Positions 10,306-22,043 of a stretch of 64,000 nucleotides of DNA are shown in pieces. The position numbers and the translations under genes were made by a program. The stretch is taken from assembly GCA_009746045.1 (NCBI GenBank), contig RPFO01000027.1, positions 404,001 to 468,000 on the forward strand, given 5' to 3'. The stretch is from Mesostigma viride (Eukaryota; Streptophyta; Mesostigmatophyceae; Mesostigmatales; Mesostigmataceae). The notes under the pieces are model-generated. The model ran no database searches. It was not told where the DNA came from and was given only the letters and a program-made list of their open reading frames with translations. How positions within the stretch are numbered: the first letter of the stretch is position 1; each line of letters begins with the position of its first letter.

Positions 10306-10469
10306 CACAGCTATGGTTCTCGGGAAGGTTCAAGGGATTTCATGAAACGTGTTTTGGCAAGGATATTGTGCGTATGGAAGCTTCTTGTTGTGTGAGGGTG
10401 ACGCCCCCTTTCTTCGCAGCGGCATCACAGCGCTCAAAAGCTGAACGGTGGCCCATGGTTCCTTTACAT

Positions 10470-11075
10470 TTTTTTATTAACCGTGGAACTCCAGGGTAAC
10501 CAGACTCTTTATTAATACAATGAGTGGAGCACATACAAAAGGCAGGCCACATCCCGGCCGCATATTCTCATGGGAACACTTATTGCTTGTCATAAGGCTA
10601 TAGCCTTACCCCCCCAAAACGCAGGGAGTGTCGGCGGGAAAAGAGAGGCCGACATTTATAGCTAGGTGGGTTTGCTCTTGTCTTTTTTGCGTGTCACGCA
10701 GCCTTGGCCCGGACGGCATTTCTTCGCCACGCAAATTTTGCGTCTGAACACATGACGGAATCGGGCGTTCTAATTGCCGGCGGCTTACGTAAGTTTGCCG
10801 GGGCTCTTAGGTCACATATTGCGTGAGAGAAAAGTCTTAGATCTAGGTAATCACTACGTCATTAACATAGAATCCTAGACAGTGGCAGGTCTCTATCTCA
10901 AGGTAGCTGACTCGCCACCTGGCCAGCAAACTGGCCAAATCTTTTGCCTCTGCCGATCCGGGTCAGGCCACACCGGCCTCAAAAGGTATGTCACGTGAAC
11001 CCTATAACCTAGCTATAGCGGCCACCCTTCCATCTCACTATAAAGAAACTATGTTCAGAGAACCACGATATCGTT
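10470..11075 (-). mobile_element. Inverted DIRS-like terminal fragment
   Basis: The reverse complement contains GGGGGGTAAGGCTATAGCC, GTGTTCCCATGAGAATATG and AATAAAGAGTCTGGTTACCC, with the segment TTCTCTGAACATAGTTTC further out at about 11040-11065. These match the terminal region of the DIRS element at 3743-3930. No coding part is present. Confidence 0.55.
10787..10859 (-). repeat. Inverted repeat, right arm (73 bp)
   Basis: Imperfect reverse complement of 10233-10305, about 480 bp away. The arms enclose part of the DIRS-like terminal fragment, so the pair may be the ends of a separate element or of a rearranged DIRS remnant. Confidence 0.65.
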
Positions 11076-11079
11076 CAGG

Positions 11080-12470
11080 GAAGAATGTGTGATTGTGGTG
11101 ATCATGTTGGAGACATTGCATTTGTGTGACTGCATGTAGATAGCTGCTACCATAGGTTTATTTGAGCATTCTTGTTATGATGATCTGATAAGACTACCAT
11201 GTGCTGAGCCAACCATGGTTGACCGTTGACATGGTTGACTGCATGCAAGCTATGTATGCCATGATCCTACTTGGTTCCTTGCCCTCCATTGTCCCTGTTT
11301 GTTGACTATGTCGGGTAGGGCAGTTTAGGAGGTGTTGTTGTGATTATTAGCTTGGCTGGCATAAACCTTTCACTCTAACCTGGGAGAAAGTTAGAAAGTG
11401 CTGGTCAGGCACGTTAGTGCCACCATCGCTATTGTTATGCACATAGTTACAAGGCTGGCCAGATGTGGTCGAGGGGTGGTGAATGCTTATGAGGTGTGTG
11501 GCAACCACTTTGTACTTTGTAAACATATTCAGCATGGTTTTGGTGCATATCGGATGGCATACGAAGTGTCATTGTTTTTACTTGCTTACTGAGTGGTCCT
11601 TAGCGCCTTGTCAGGTGGTCATATATTCATTGATAATGATAATTTACGGAGATGAGATTGGCATGCAACAGAAGAAAAGTCCGGAAAAGAGGAAGAACCC
11701 TAAAGAAAATAACAATGTGACACGGCCATGCAAGGAGCAAGCCCACACAAGGTCATCATACATAGGAATCCCGTCAACTTGAGCAGTTCTCGTCACAATG
11801 ACCCCCAACCTTGAGCATACGTTGTCGTCAGTGTGCAGGTGTTCATTATAAAGCTTTGGTCAGTTTGCAGAGGTCTTTGATGAAGAAGGAGTGATGCTTA
11901 TGCGGTCATATGCCAACTAAAACCTCCATGTAGCGTCTTTGTGGGTGGCCATTTTGGAATGGTTGCAACTTGGGCAGTTTTTGTCAGAATGGCGTCAAAC
12001 CTTGAACATAGGAGGTACCATATGTGCAGAGGATGGTAGTATGTTGTTTGGCCAGGTTTCATGTGGCTTAGATGGTGTTAGGGTGGTTAAATACACTATA
12101 AAACCTACCTTAGCTTCGTCACAGGTGGCAACCTATGAACGTTCATAACTTGAGATGTGGTTGTCAGAATGACCTCAAAATGTGGGGCTGCATGCCCCCC
12201 CTCTCTAGTATAGTTGATAATATGTGATATGGCATTTTTCAAAGTGTTTATGATTTGTTTTATTTCTTTTAATTTAGAAAAGTGCGTGTTTTGCGAGAAA
12301 ATTCATAACGCGTGCATCCATGCCTATTTCTCCATCCCAAACAGGTAAAGGTTTTCCAAAGCGGGGGAATTATATGGAAATATGTGATTTGGTCAAGAGC
12401 CTATGTACGGTAACATGCTAATAGTACGGTAAAATGCCAATGGTTGAGTTTTTTTGCTCATTGTATATGT
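11080..12470. other. Gene-free DNA with degenerate dispersed repeat
   Basis: Between 11780 and 12390 a loose motif recurs: GTCAGAATGACCTCAAA, TTGAGCAGTT/TTGGGCAGTT, GGGGCTGCATGCCCCCC and TATATGGAAATATG. The same words appear at 56330-57480, so both regions hold diverged copies of one family. No exon is supported. Confidence 0.45.
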
Positions 12471-12474
12471 GATA

Positions 12475-14870
12475 CGCGGACGGGCTCAAAGGGGACCGAA
12501 CTGCCGTAGGTAGCGTAGTACTAACGCCTGTCACGGGGGTACTACGCTTGCCGGCACTTTTGTGCCGGCGGTGCTGAGTGTGGACCCGTGGTGCAGGGCT
12601 AGGTAGCTTCTATTGTACGTCACTAGCTAGACCATGTACCAGCGCCTAGGTGCGGCTGAAGTGTATGGACAGTCAGTACTTAAGAGTGGTGTAGGGGACG
12701 TAGGGAGGCCTCTTTTCAGGACCCACCCACCCACCCACCCACCCACCCACCCACCCACCCACCCCCCCACCCACCCACCCACCCACCCACCCACCCACCC
12801 ACCCACCCACCCACCACCCACCCACCCACCCACCACCCACCCACCCACCCACCCACCCACCCACCCACCCACCCGCCCACCCGCCCACCCGCCCATGCAC
12901 CCGCCCATGCACCCGCCCACCCGCCCACCCGCCCACCCGCCCACCCGCCCACCGCCCACCCGCCCACCCGCCCACCCGCCCACCCTCCCACCCTCCCACC
13001 CTCCCACCCTCCAACCCTCCCTCCCTCCCACCCTCCCTCCTCCCTCCCACCCGCCCACCCGCCCATGCACCCGCCCATGCACCCGCCCATGCACCCGCCC
13101 ATGCACCCGCCCATGCACCCGCCCATGCACCCGCCCTCCCGCCCATCCGCCCTCCCGCCCACCCGCCCTCCGCCCTCCCGCCCTCCCGCCCTCCCGCCCT
13201 CCGCCCTCCCGCCCTCCCGCCCTCCCGCCCTCCGCCCTCCCGCCCTCCCGCCCTCCCGCCCTCCCGCCCGCCCGCCCGCCGCCCCGCCGCCCACCCTCCC
13301 ACCCGCCCACCCTCTCACCCTCCCACCCTCCCACCCTCCCACCCTCCCACCCTCCCACCCTCCCACCCTCCCTCCCTCCCTCCCTCCCTCCCTCTCCCTC
13401 CCTCCCCCTCCCTCCCTCCCTCCCTCCCTCCCTCCCTCCCTCCCTCCTCCCTCCCTCCCACCCTCCCTCCCTCCCTCCCTCCCTCCCTCCCTCCCTCCCA
13501 CCCGCCCATGCACCCGCCCATGCACCCGCCCATGCACCCGCCCATGCACCCGCCCACCCGCCCTCCCGCCCTCCCGCCCTCCCGCCCTCCCGCCCACCCA
13601 CCCGCCCGCCCACCCACCCGCCCACCCGCCCACCCACCCACCCACCCGCCCACCCGCCCGCCCGCCCCCCCGCCCCCCCCCCCCGCCCCCCGCCCCCCGC
13701 CCCCCCGCCCCCCCCCCGCCCCCCGCCCCCCGCCCCCCCCCCCCGCCCCCCCGCCCCCCGCCCCCCCTCCCACCCTCCAGCCTCCCAGCCTCCCAGCCTC
13801 CCAGCCTCCCAGCCTCCCAGCCTCCCAGCCTCCCACCCTCCCACCCTCCCACCCTCCCACCCTCCCACCCTCCCACCCTCCCACCCTCCCACCCTCCCAC
13901 CCTCCCACCCTCCCACCCTCCCACCCACCCTCCCTATCCCTCCCTCCCTCCCACCCTCCCTCCCTCTCCCTCCCTCCCTCCCTCCCTCCCTCCCTCCCTC
14001 CCTCCCTCTCCCTCCCTCCCTCCCTCCCTCCCTCCCTCCCTCCCTCCCTCCCTCCCTCCCTCCCTCCCTCCCTCCCTCCCTCCCTCCCTCCCTCCCTCCC
14101 TCCCTCCCTCCCTCCCGCCCCGCCCCCCGCCCCCCCCCCCCCGCCCCCCCCCCCGCCTCGCCCCCCCCCCCCGCCCCCCCGCCCCCCGCCCCCCCGCCCC
14201 CCCCCGCCCCCCCCCCGCCCCCCCGCCCCCGCCCCCCCGCCCCCCCGCCCCCCGCCCCGCCCCCCCGCCCCCCGCCCCCCCGTCCCCCGCCCACCCTCCC
14301 ACCCTCCCTCCCTCCCCCCTCCCTCCCTCCCTCCCTCCCTCCCTCCCTCCCTCCCTCCCTCCCTCCCTCCCTCCCTCCCTCCCTCCCTCCCTCCCTCCCT
14401 CCCTCCCTCCTCCCTCCCTCCCTCCCTCCCTCCCTCCCTCCCTCCCTCCTCCCTCCCTCCCTCCCTCCCTCCCTCCCTCCCTCCCTCCCTGCCTCCCTCC
14501 CTCCCTCCCTCCCTCCCTCCTCCCGCCCACCCACCCACCCACCCACCCACCCACCCACCCACCCACCCACCCACCCACCCACCCACCCACCCACCCACCC
14601 ACCCACCCACCCACCCACCCACCCACCCACCCACCCACCCACCCACCCACCCACCCACCCACCCACCCACACTGCTAAGAGACAAATAATGTGTTTGGAG
14701 ATATGTGCTGGGCCCCAGCATGGCGCTACAACAACCAGCCTGATAATGATTTGTACAGTGACTTTGAATGGTGTGACCAGTATAGGCTCTACTTTATAAT
14801 GAAGCCTAGCACCTTTAAATGTAATACAAGAGTTTCTCTTGGTGGGAAGGAACTCGAATGGACCAAAAGC
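12475..14870 (+). mobile_element. Repeat-family member carrying a 1.95-kb C-rich internal tract
   Basis: The left flank (GCGGACGGGCTCAAAGGGG, GTAGGTAGCGTAG; later GGGAGGCCTCTTTTCAGG) and the right flank (GGGCCCCAGCAT, CAGCCTGATAATGATTTGTAC, TATAATGAAGCCTAGC) match, inverted, the flanks of the G-rich tract at 20430-21065. The exact ends and the transposition class are unknown. No coding domain is present. Confidence 0.5.
12721..14670. repeat. (CCCA)n/(CCCT)n/(CCCG)n compound microsatellite
   Basis: Blocks of CCCA, CCCG, CCCGCCCATGCA 12-mers, CCCT, CCCAGCCT and poly-C with G alternate for nearly 2 kb. The minus strand has hundreds of GGG runs one base apart, which is strong G-quadruplex potential. 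Long Pro/His/Ser and Gly/Trp/Arg frames here are by-products of the 4-bp unit and are not annotated as genes. Confidence 0.95.
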
Positions 14871-15860
14871 TAGGAATGTATATGGCTTGTTTTTCTGTGT
14901 TTTAAAAAATGTTTTTTAGTATATCTGAGCATGTCACTAGAAATTTGGATGACCGGGCGGTCCGGCCCTGTAACCCGAACCGCACGTAGAAAGGGTCCGT
15001 TATGGTTTACGGGACTGGCTACTGGGTCTGTTCAGGTTACCGGGCTGGTTTATACTGGGGCAGTTCAGGTTACTGAGCTGGTTACTGGCCTGGCATTCAT
15101 ATACATTCACGTAATATTCTAGTGCACCGACCCACGCTCTATGTAATCATCTGCACATGTTGATGAGGATGACGGGCGACGGCGCATGTCGATGAGGATG
15201 ACCGCGGGTAACGATGAGGATAACAGCAGGTAATGATGAGGATGACAGCTAGTGCTACCATGGCTAGGTGCACTACCCCCATGGGCATTTTTCTGGGGAC
15301 ACACTGCCAACGCAAGGAAATGATTACAAGGATGATTACGGCGCGGCGCTGCTGCTACTGGCCGTGATGCATGATGATTACAACCTGGAGCTGTAGTACA
15401 CATAGTAGCCCTAGTAGCACGAAAAGAACTTCAAGAAGGACAGTTGTGACCCCTACCGAAGCGGGTGAACCCTTTCACATGTCTCTCTGGGCGAGAGCAA
15501 GTTTTGAATTATCAACGATAAAAAAGAAGGGTGAGTTGCCCTTGCATCGCTTGCACTCGCAAGTCGATTGCAGCATGCCGATTGCAGTCACCAGCCGGTT
15601 GCACAGAGTAGTGAAAGAATATCTGCGCCTAAAAGGGATTTAAGGCTTATGGCGTCTGGAAAAGAAGACGCAGCAAAAGGCGCACCGGGATCTATAACAA
15701 ACCTAGTTTCGAGCCGCAGCTTAGCAAGATTGACGTATCCGTTTTCCAGCCATCGACAGCTCTCTCTCCGATACCGCTAGCCTACCCTGGCGTACCCCTT
15801 AGGCAGCTACATCGCTCTAGGATTGTCGTTGTTCCTACAGGCGAATTAAAGTTCGTGACA
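14871..15860. other. No gene recognised
   Basis: Contains local GATGAGGATGAC repeats (about 15160-15245) and GGTTACCGGGCTGG-like repeats (about 15005-15090). No exon is supported. Confidence 0.4.
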
Positions 15861-18800
15861 TTATTCGCCGTTAGCATCCAAGAAAGCTAGTGCAAGCTCA
15901 TTACGCAAAGAAAAGGTAAAAACAATTTTTCTGAATCCCGCATATGTGATCAATTGCCTGCACGCATCAGCGGTCCCATGCACAAAGACACACGGGTCCG
16001 GCCGGGTGGGGAGTTGAGGCCAAGCTCAGGTCAGTGCAAAGCGGAAGGTGGACTCAGGGAGAGCCGGGGGGACAAGACTGGCGGCGAAAGTAAGAGGACA
16101 GGGACATCGCAGCAGGGCACGATAGTGGGAACACACACTTACAGGTATTGCAGAGAAGACAGTGAGCGTAGCTCCGGGGGGATGGTGCCTGACAACTGGT
16201 TGTAGCTCAACGACCTGCACGCATCAGCAATCCCACAAAGACACACCCGGCCGGGTCGTGAGTTGAGGCCGTGTTCAGGTCAGTGCAAAGCGGAAGGTGG
16301 AGGGAGAGCCGGGGGGACAAGACTGGTGGCGAAAGTAAGAGGACAGGGACATCGCAGCAGGGCACGATAGTGGGAACACACACTTACAGGTATTGCAGAG
16401 AAGACAGTGAGCCTAGCTCCGGGGGGATGGTGCCTGCCAACAGATTGCTGTTCAATTGCCTCAGCGATCCCACAAAGACACACCCGGCCGGGTCGCCAGT
16501 TGAGGCCGAGCTCAGGTGAGTGCAAGGCAGAAGGTGGATCGAGGGAGAGCCGGGGGGACAAGACTGGCGGCTGAAAAGTAAGAGGACAGGGACATCGTAG
16601 CAGGGCACGATAGCGGGAACACACACTTACAGCCCTCGCAGAGAAGTCAGCGACCCCAGCTGTGGGGGGATGGTGCCTGCCAACAGGTTCCTGTACAATG
16701 CCCTGCACGCATCAGCGGTCCCACAAAAACACACCCGGCCGGGTCGCGAGTTGAGGCCGAGCTCAGGTCAGTGCAAAGCGGAAGGTGGAGGGAGAGCCGG
16801 GGGGACAAGACTGGCGGCGAACGTAAGAGGGCAGGGACATGACGTAGCAGGGCACGATAGCAGGAATACACACTTACAGGTATTGCAGAGAAGACAGCGA
16901 GCCCAGCTGTGGGGGGATGGTGCCTGCCAACAGGTTGCTGTTCAATGCCCTGCACGCATCAGCGGTCCCACAAAAACACACCCGGCCGGGTCGCGAGTTG
17001 AGGCCGAGCTCAGGTCAGTGCAAAGCGGAAGGTGGAGGGAGAGCCGGGGGGACAAGACTGGCGGCGAACGTAAGAGGGCAGGGACATGACGTAGCAGGGC
17101 ACGATAGCAGGAATACACTTACAGCGTTTGCAGAGAAGACAGCGAGCCCAGTTCCAGGGGGATGGTTCCTGACAATTGGTTGCTGTCCAAATGCCTGCAC
17201 GCATCAGCGGTCCCACAAAAACACACCCGGCCGGGTCGCGAGTTGAGGCCGAGCTCTGGTCAGTGCAAAGCGGAAGGTGGACTCAGGGAGAGCCGGGGGG
17301 ACAGGACTGGCGGCGAAAGTAAGAGGACAGGGACATCGCAGCAGGGCACGATAGCAGGAATACACACTTACAGCTGTTGCAGAGAAGACAGCGAGCCCAG
17401 CTGCGGGGGGGTGGTGCCTGTCAACCGGTTGCTGAACAACCTCCTGCACGCATCAGAGGTCCCACAAAGACACACCCGGCCGGGTCGGGAGTTGAGGCCG
17501 AGCTCGAGTCAGTACAAAGTGGAAGGTGGAGGGAGATCCGGGGGGACAAGACTGGCGGCGAAAGTAAGAGAACAGGGACATCGTAGCAGGGCACGAACAC
17601 ACACTTACAGCTGTTGCAGAGAAGACAGCGAGCCCAGCTGCGGGGGGATGGTGCCTGTCAAATAGTTGCTGAACAACAACCTGCACGCATCAGCGGTCCC
17701 ACAAAAACACACCCGGCCGGGTCGCGAGTTGAGGCCGAGCTCTGGTCAGTGCAAAGCGGAAGGTGGACTCAGGGAGAGCCGGGGGGACAGGACTGGCGGC
17801 GAAAGTAAGAGGACAGGGACATCGCAGCAGGGCACGATAGCAGGAATACACACTTACAGCTGTTGCAGAGAAGACAGCGAGCCCAGCTGCGGGGGGGTGG
17901 TGCCTGTCAACAGGTTGCTGTACAACAACCTGCACGCGGTACCACAAAGACACACCCGGCCGGGTCGCCAGTTGAGGCCGAGCTCAGGTCAGTGCAAAGC
18001 GGAAGGTGGACTCAGGGAGAGCCGGGGGGACAAGACTGGCGGCGAAAGTAAGAGAACAGGGACATCGTAGCAGGGCACGAACACACACTTACAGCTGTTG
18101 CAGAGAAGACAGCGAGCCCAGTTCCAGGGGGATGGTTCCTGACAATTGGTTCCTGTCCAAATGCCTGCACGCATCAGCGGTCCCACAAAGACACAAACAG
18201 CCGGGTCCCAAGTTGAGGCCGAGCTCAGGTCAGTGCAAAGCAGAAGGTGGAGGGAATGCCGGGGGGACAGGACTGGCAGCGAAAGTAAGAGGACGGGGAC
18301 ATCGCAGCAGGGCATGAACACACACTTACAGCTGTTGCAGAGAAGACAGCGAGCCCAGCTGCGGGGGGATGGTTCCTGACAAATATTGGTTTATGCTCAA
18401 CCACCTGCACGCATCAGCGGTTCCACAAAAACACACCCGGCCGGGTCCCAAGTTGAGGCCAAGCTCCAGGTCAGTGCAAAGGTGAAGGTGGAGGGAGAGC
18501 CAGAGGGACTAGACTGGCAGCGAAAGTAAGAGGACAGGGACATCATAGCAGGGCACGATAGCGGGAACACACACTTACAGCTGTTGCAGAGAAGACAGCG
18601 AGCCCAGCTGCGGGGGGATGGTGCCTGCCAAATAGTTGCTTCTCAAGTCCCTGCACGCATCAGCGCCGGTCCCCCAAAGATACACCCGGCCGGGTCGCGA
18701 GTTGAGGCCGAGCTCAGGTCAGTGCAAAGCGGAAGGTGGACTCAGGGAGAGCCGGGGGGACAAGACTGGCGGCGAAAGTAAGAGGACGGGGACATCGCAG

Positions 18801-20259
18801 CAGGGCACGATAGCGGGAACACACACTTACAGGTATTGCAGACGAGACAGGGAGCCCAGCTGCGGGGGGATGGTGCCTCCCAACTGGGAGCTGAACAACC
18901 TCCTGCACGCATCAGAGGTCCCACAAAGACACACCCGGCCGGGTCGGGAGTTGAGGCCGAGCTCGAGTCAGTACAAAGTGGAAGGTGGAGGGAGATCCGG
19001 GGGCACAAGACTGGCGGCGAAAGTAAGAGGACAGGGACATCGTAGCAGGGCACGATAGCGGGAACACACACTTACAGCTCTTGCAGAGAAGACAGCGAGC
19101 CCAGCTGCGGGGGGATGGTGCCTGTCAACTGGAAGCTGCTCAAATGCCTGCACACATCAGCGGTCCCACAAAGACACACTCGGCCGGGTCGCGAGTTGAG
19201 GCCGCGCTAAGGTCAGTGCAAAGCGTAAGGTGGAGGGAGATCTCGGGGGACAAGAATGGTGTCCAAAGTAAGAGGACAGAGACATCGTAGAAGGGCGCGA
19301 TAGCTGGAACACACTTACAGCGTTTGCAGAGAAGACAATGAGCCCAGCTCCGGGGGGATGGTGCTCGTCAACCGGTTGCCGCTCAACAGCCTGCACGCAT
19401 CAGCGGTCCCACAAATAAGACACACCCGGCCGGGTCGCGAGGTGAGGCCGAGCTCAGGTCAGTGCAAAGGTGAAGGTGGAGGGAGAGCGGGGGGACAAGA
19501 CTGGCGGCGAGAGTGTCAGGGAATTAATTCCCTGTGTACACTTGCCAGTTGTTATTTTATCTTGGCAGGTGGTATGTGTGTTATTGTGTTATGGTTTTAT
19601 ATTATTATAGTGTTTATTACTAGCTTCACGCACATATTTATACTATATATTTCGGTGAAGTATTTCCTAAGATATTAAATATTTAGTGATAAACAATATT
19701 TAGTGTGAGCCACGTCAAGGCCGGTACGGTACTATATCTAGGACCTGTAACGGCTGTCCTGTTGTGGCGGCGGCTCACCAGTCCTGGCATGCTGACTGTG
19801 TCCGTTTTCGGATTCTGTGGTCTTACTTGTCATATCCGATATTCTACGGTCTACATTAGTTCTCAGCAGAATCTACGGACTGGATTTGTATTGCGTGGGG
19901 ACATCGCAGCAGGGCACGATAGCGGGAACACACACTTACAGCTGTTGCAGAGAAGATAGCGAGCCCAGCTGCGGGGGGGTGGTGCCTGCCAACAGGTTGC
20001 CGCTCAATTGCCTGTACGCATCAGCAATCCCCCAAAGATACACCCGGTCGGGTCGCGAGTTGAGGCCGCGCTAAGGTCAGTGCAAAGCGGAAGTGGACTC
20101 AGGGAGAGCCGGGGGGAGAAGACTGGTGGCGAAAGTAAGAGGACGGGGACATCGTAGCAGGGCACGATAGCGGGAACACACACTTACAGCTGTTGCAGAG
20201 AAGATAGCGAGCCCAGCTGTGGGGGGATGGTGCCTGATAACTTGTTGTTGACCAACAAC
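15861..20259 (-). CDS. Plant-type LRR protein gene, array of one-repeat exons (5' end missing)
   Basis: Sixteen minus-strand exons each encode one 24-residue LRR of the plant type (LxLxxNxLxGTIPPxLGSL, then SSLQxL). Exons in plus coordinates: 20188-20259, 19940-20011, 19319-19390, 19076-19147, 18831-18902, 18579-18650, 18330-18404 (75 nt, one extra codon), 18093-18164, 17858-17929, 17609-17680, 17372-17443, 17123-17194, 16878-16949, 16631-16702, 16388-16459, 16143-16214. Every intron starts GTAAG and ends AG (usually GATGCGTGCAG), splits the same Leu codon (phase 2), and most are about 170-180 bp. All sixteen join without a stop. A last exon (15861-15957) would add a non-LRR tail and stop. 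Upstream of 20415 homology ends, so signal peptide and N-cap are not seen. Such LRRs bind proteins or ligands; partner unknown. Confidence 0.8.
19514..19895. mobile_element. Insertion inside an intron of the LRR gene
   Basis: About 380 bp of AT-rich sequence beginning TGTCAGGGAATTAATTCCC interrupts the otherwise repeated intron between the exons at 19319-19390 and 19940-20011. Its first bases resemble the solo LTR at 36297 (TGTCAGGAATCC). The right end is not a clean CA and no target duplication is visible, so its class is uncertain. Confidence 0.5.
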
Positions 20260-20429
20260 CTGCACGCATCAGCGGTCCCCAAAAGACACACCCGGCCGGG
20301 TTCGAGTTTGAGGCCGTGCTCAGGTCAGTGCAGAGCGGAAGGTGGAGGGAGATCCGGGGCACAAGAATGGGGGCGAAAGTAAAGGGACAGCGACACTGTA
20401 GCAGAGCACGATAGCAAGATTCTTGGTTA

Positions 20430-21065
20430 CTTTGTTACATAGGGCTGTTAAGGACTTAAAACGGAGCCTGAGCCACATTATAGAAGTGATTGTCCAACAG
20501 TTATCAAGCTGGCCATGTCACCATATGCTGGGGCCCACGGCTTTCAGCACGTGTCCCACCAGCTTGCCTGATAGCTCAGCAGCGTGGGTGGGTGGGTGGG
20601 TGGGTGGGTGGGTGGGTCGGTGGGTGGATTGGCGGATAGGTGGATGGGTGGATGGGCGGATGTGTGGATGTGTGGATGGGTGGATGGGCGGATGGGTGGA
20701 TGGGTGGATGGGTGGATGGGTGGATGGGTGAGAGCTGGAAAAAGCCTCCCTATGTCCACCGCACCACTCTAGGTACGTGTGCACAAAACGTCCAACCACA
20801 CCATGTCATGTGCACCTTAATTTCCTGGCAGCACAATTTCAGATTAGGACATGCATCCATACCGTGGTCTATTCCGTACAGTCTGGGGTATCCCCCTCTA
20901 CTACAGGGTCCCCATTTCCGGCAACACGATCATGCAGGCACCTAGGTGTAGGCCCTCTGCCTAGTCTAGCGAATACACCTCACAAGTGCATAGAGTAGGT
21001 GGCACACGGCAGACCTACGCTACCAGTGGCAGTGTGGCCCACTTTGAGCCCATCCGCGACTAAAG
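20430..21065 (-). mobile_element. Second member of the C-rich-tract repeat family
   Basis: In inverse orientation it repeats the flanks of the 12475-14870 element: GGGCCCCAGCATATGG, the CCTCCCTATGTCCACCGCACCACTCT-like flank near 20740, and GCGGATGGGCTCAAAGTGGG near 21040. Its internal tract is only about 150 bp. It lies immediately 5' (on the minus strand) of the LRR array. Confidence 0.5.
20584..20731. repeat. (GGGT)n/(GGATGGGT)n microsatellite
   Basis: Tandem GGGT changes to GGATGGGT/GGATGGGC. It is the short counterpart of the 12721-14670 tract. Confidence 0.9.
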
Positions 21066-21174
21066 TACGAGCACACTCAACAAAAATTACATAGTAGTAC
21101 ATGGATTATTAGCTATGAGCCATTGGAGTACCAAACCCAACCATGAGAAACAATTAAATTACAATATTTGTGTG

Positions 21175-21330
21175 CTAGCTTTATAGTGAAGCCTAAGCCA
21201 CATGCACCATCCAACTAATTGTACAAATCATCATCAAGTCGGCTTTGTCGCCACTTTGGGGCCCAAGACTTGTCCCATGATACAACCGAAAGCTATTCCT
21301 GCAGCAGCGAGGGAGGGTGGGTGGGAGTTA
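21175..21330 (-). mobile_element. Partial third member of the C-rich-tract family
   Basis: TGTACAAATCATCATCAAG and TTTGGGGCCCAAG match the end of the family in the same orientation as 20430-21065, and a vestigial GAGGGAGGGTGGGTGGGAG marks the tract position. Confidence 0.4.
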
Positions 21331-21339
21331 GAATAAAGA

Positions 21340-21452
21340 GTGATGGAACCCTTTTGCCGCCTACACGCGCATAAACTTTGGCGTACCGGCGACTGGTATC
21401 ACCGGGTAATAGTGCCGGACCTTTGCCGCAGGTGGCAACAGGGTTCCGTCAC
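21340..21452. mobile_element. Foldback MITE (family B), copy 1
   Basis: The terminal sequence GTGATGGAACCCTTTTGCCG pairs with the other end (ACAGGGTTCCGTCAC). The right arm CCGGACCTTTGCCGCAGGTGG is shared with the copy at 30846-30958. No coding capacity. Confidence 0.65.
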
Positions 21453-21595
21453 TACTTATTATAACTAAAACCTGGCCTCGTGGAGGAGGGTCAAAGAGCC
21501 CGAGGCATCCGCATGGGGCCTGCTAAGCACGCACCGACATTCGCCGGACATGTCTCAGTTACTGGATTCTAACTGACATGCGCCGGACATGTCTC

Positions 21596-21660
21596 AGTTA
21601 GGATTCGAACCCTTGACCTCCGCGTTCTTGGACGGCATATATGTACGTCATACTGTCCTG
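21596..21660 (-). other. tRNA-like or SINE-like fragment with a pol III B box
   Basis: The minus strand contains GGTTCGAATCC, a perfect B-box, with a weaker A-box-like TAGCCAGGAC about 45 bases upstream. Acceptor and T stems do not pair properly, so a functional tRNA is unlikely. Two direct copies of CGCCGGACATGTCTCAGTTA (about 21554-21600) follow it. Confidence 0.3.
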
Positions 21661-21699
21661 GCTAGCATACGCAATTAGGAATTATAGGTATTGGTTTCT

Positions 21700-21819
21700 G
21701 TTAGCAGAATAGCCGGGCTATCTGCTTTTATATGTCGAAGGTTCACTTCGACTACTTGCGGAAGTAGTCGAAGTGAACCTTCGACGTATAAAAGCAGATA
21801 GCCCGGCTATTCTGCTAAC
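21700..21819. mobile_element. 120-bp palindromic foldback MITE (family A)
   Basis: GTTAGCAGAATAGCCGGGC at the left is the reverse complement of the right end, and the whole 120 bp folds into one nearly perfect hairpin with the centre near GCGGAAG. Half-unit copies of the same arm lie at about 31715-31835. It abuts the residual LTR at 21821 directly. Confidence 0.8.
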
Positions 21820-21820
21820 A

Positions 21821-22030
21821 CGGGGCACTGTTCCAATTGCATTAGTAGCTCTTTCCTAATGCAAGTTGTGTAGATTAATACAATATTATTAAGCACTGTG
21901 AGCCGTAGCAGTATAAATGCCGCAACTGCTCCGTTAATCCCACTCCCAAAGAGTGGTCGCGGTTAGCCTAAATATCCGTAAGCCACCCTAACACTTAGGT
22001 CTTTCGCACGTGCAGGGCGGGCACGTTAGA
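21821..22030 (+). repeat. 5' LTR, 3' portion only
   Basis: Nearly identical to 29888-30103, from CGGGGCACTGTTCC to GGGCGGGCACGTTAGA. The first roughly 395 bp of the LTR are absent. Confidence 0.85.
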
Positions 22031-22043
22031 CTGGTTATCGGAG
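22031..22043 (+). promoter_or_regulatory. Possible primer-binding site
   Basis: TGGTTATCGGAG starts one base after the 5' LTR, the usual place for a tRNA primer site, and resembles the TGGTATC type. The tRNA identity is not established. Confidence 0.35.

Noticed and set aside
12627-14799. Very long Pro/His/Ser or Gly/Trp/Arg frames on both strands
   Set aside because: They follow from a 4-bp repeat lacking stop words in all frames; no start context, domain or flanking exons.
15950-20415. Plain satellite DNA
   Set aside because: The period contains a precise 72-nt open LRR exon with GT-AG borders in every unit, which a neutral satellite would not keep.
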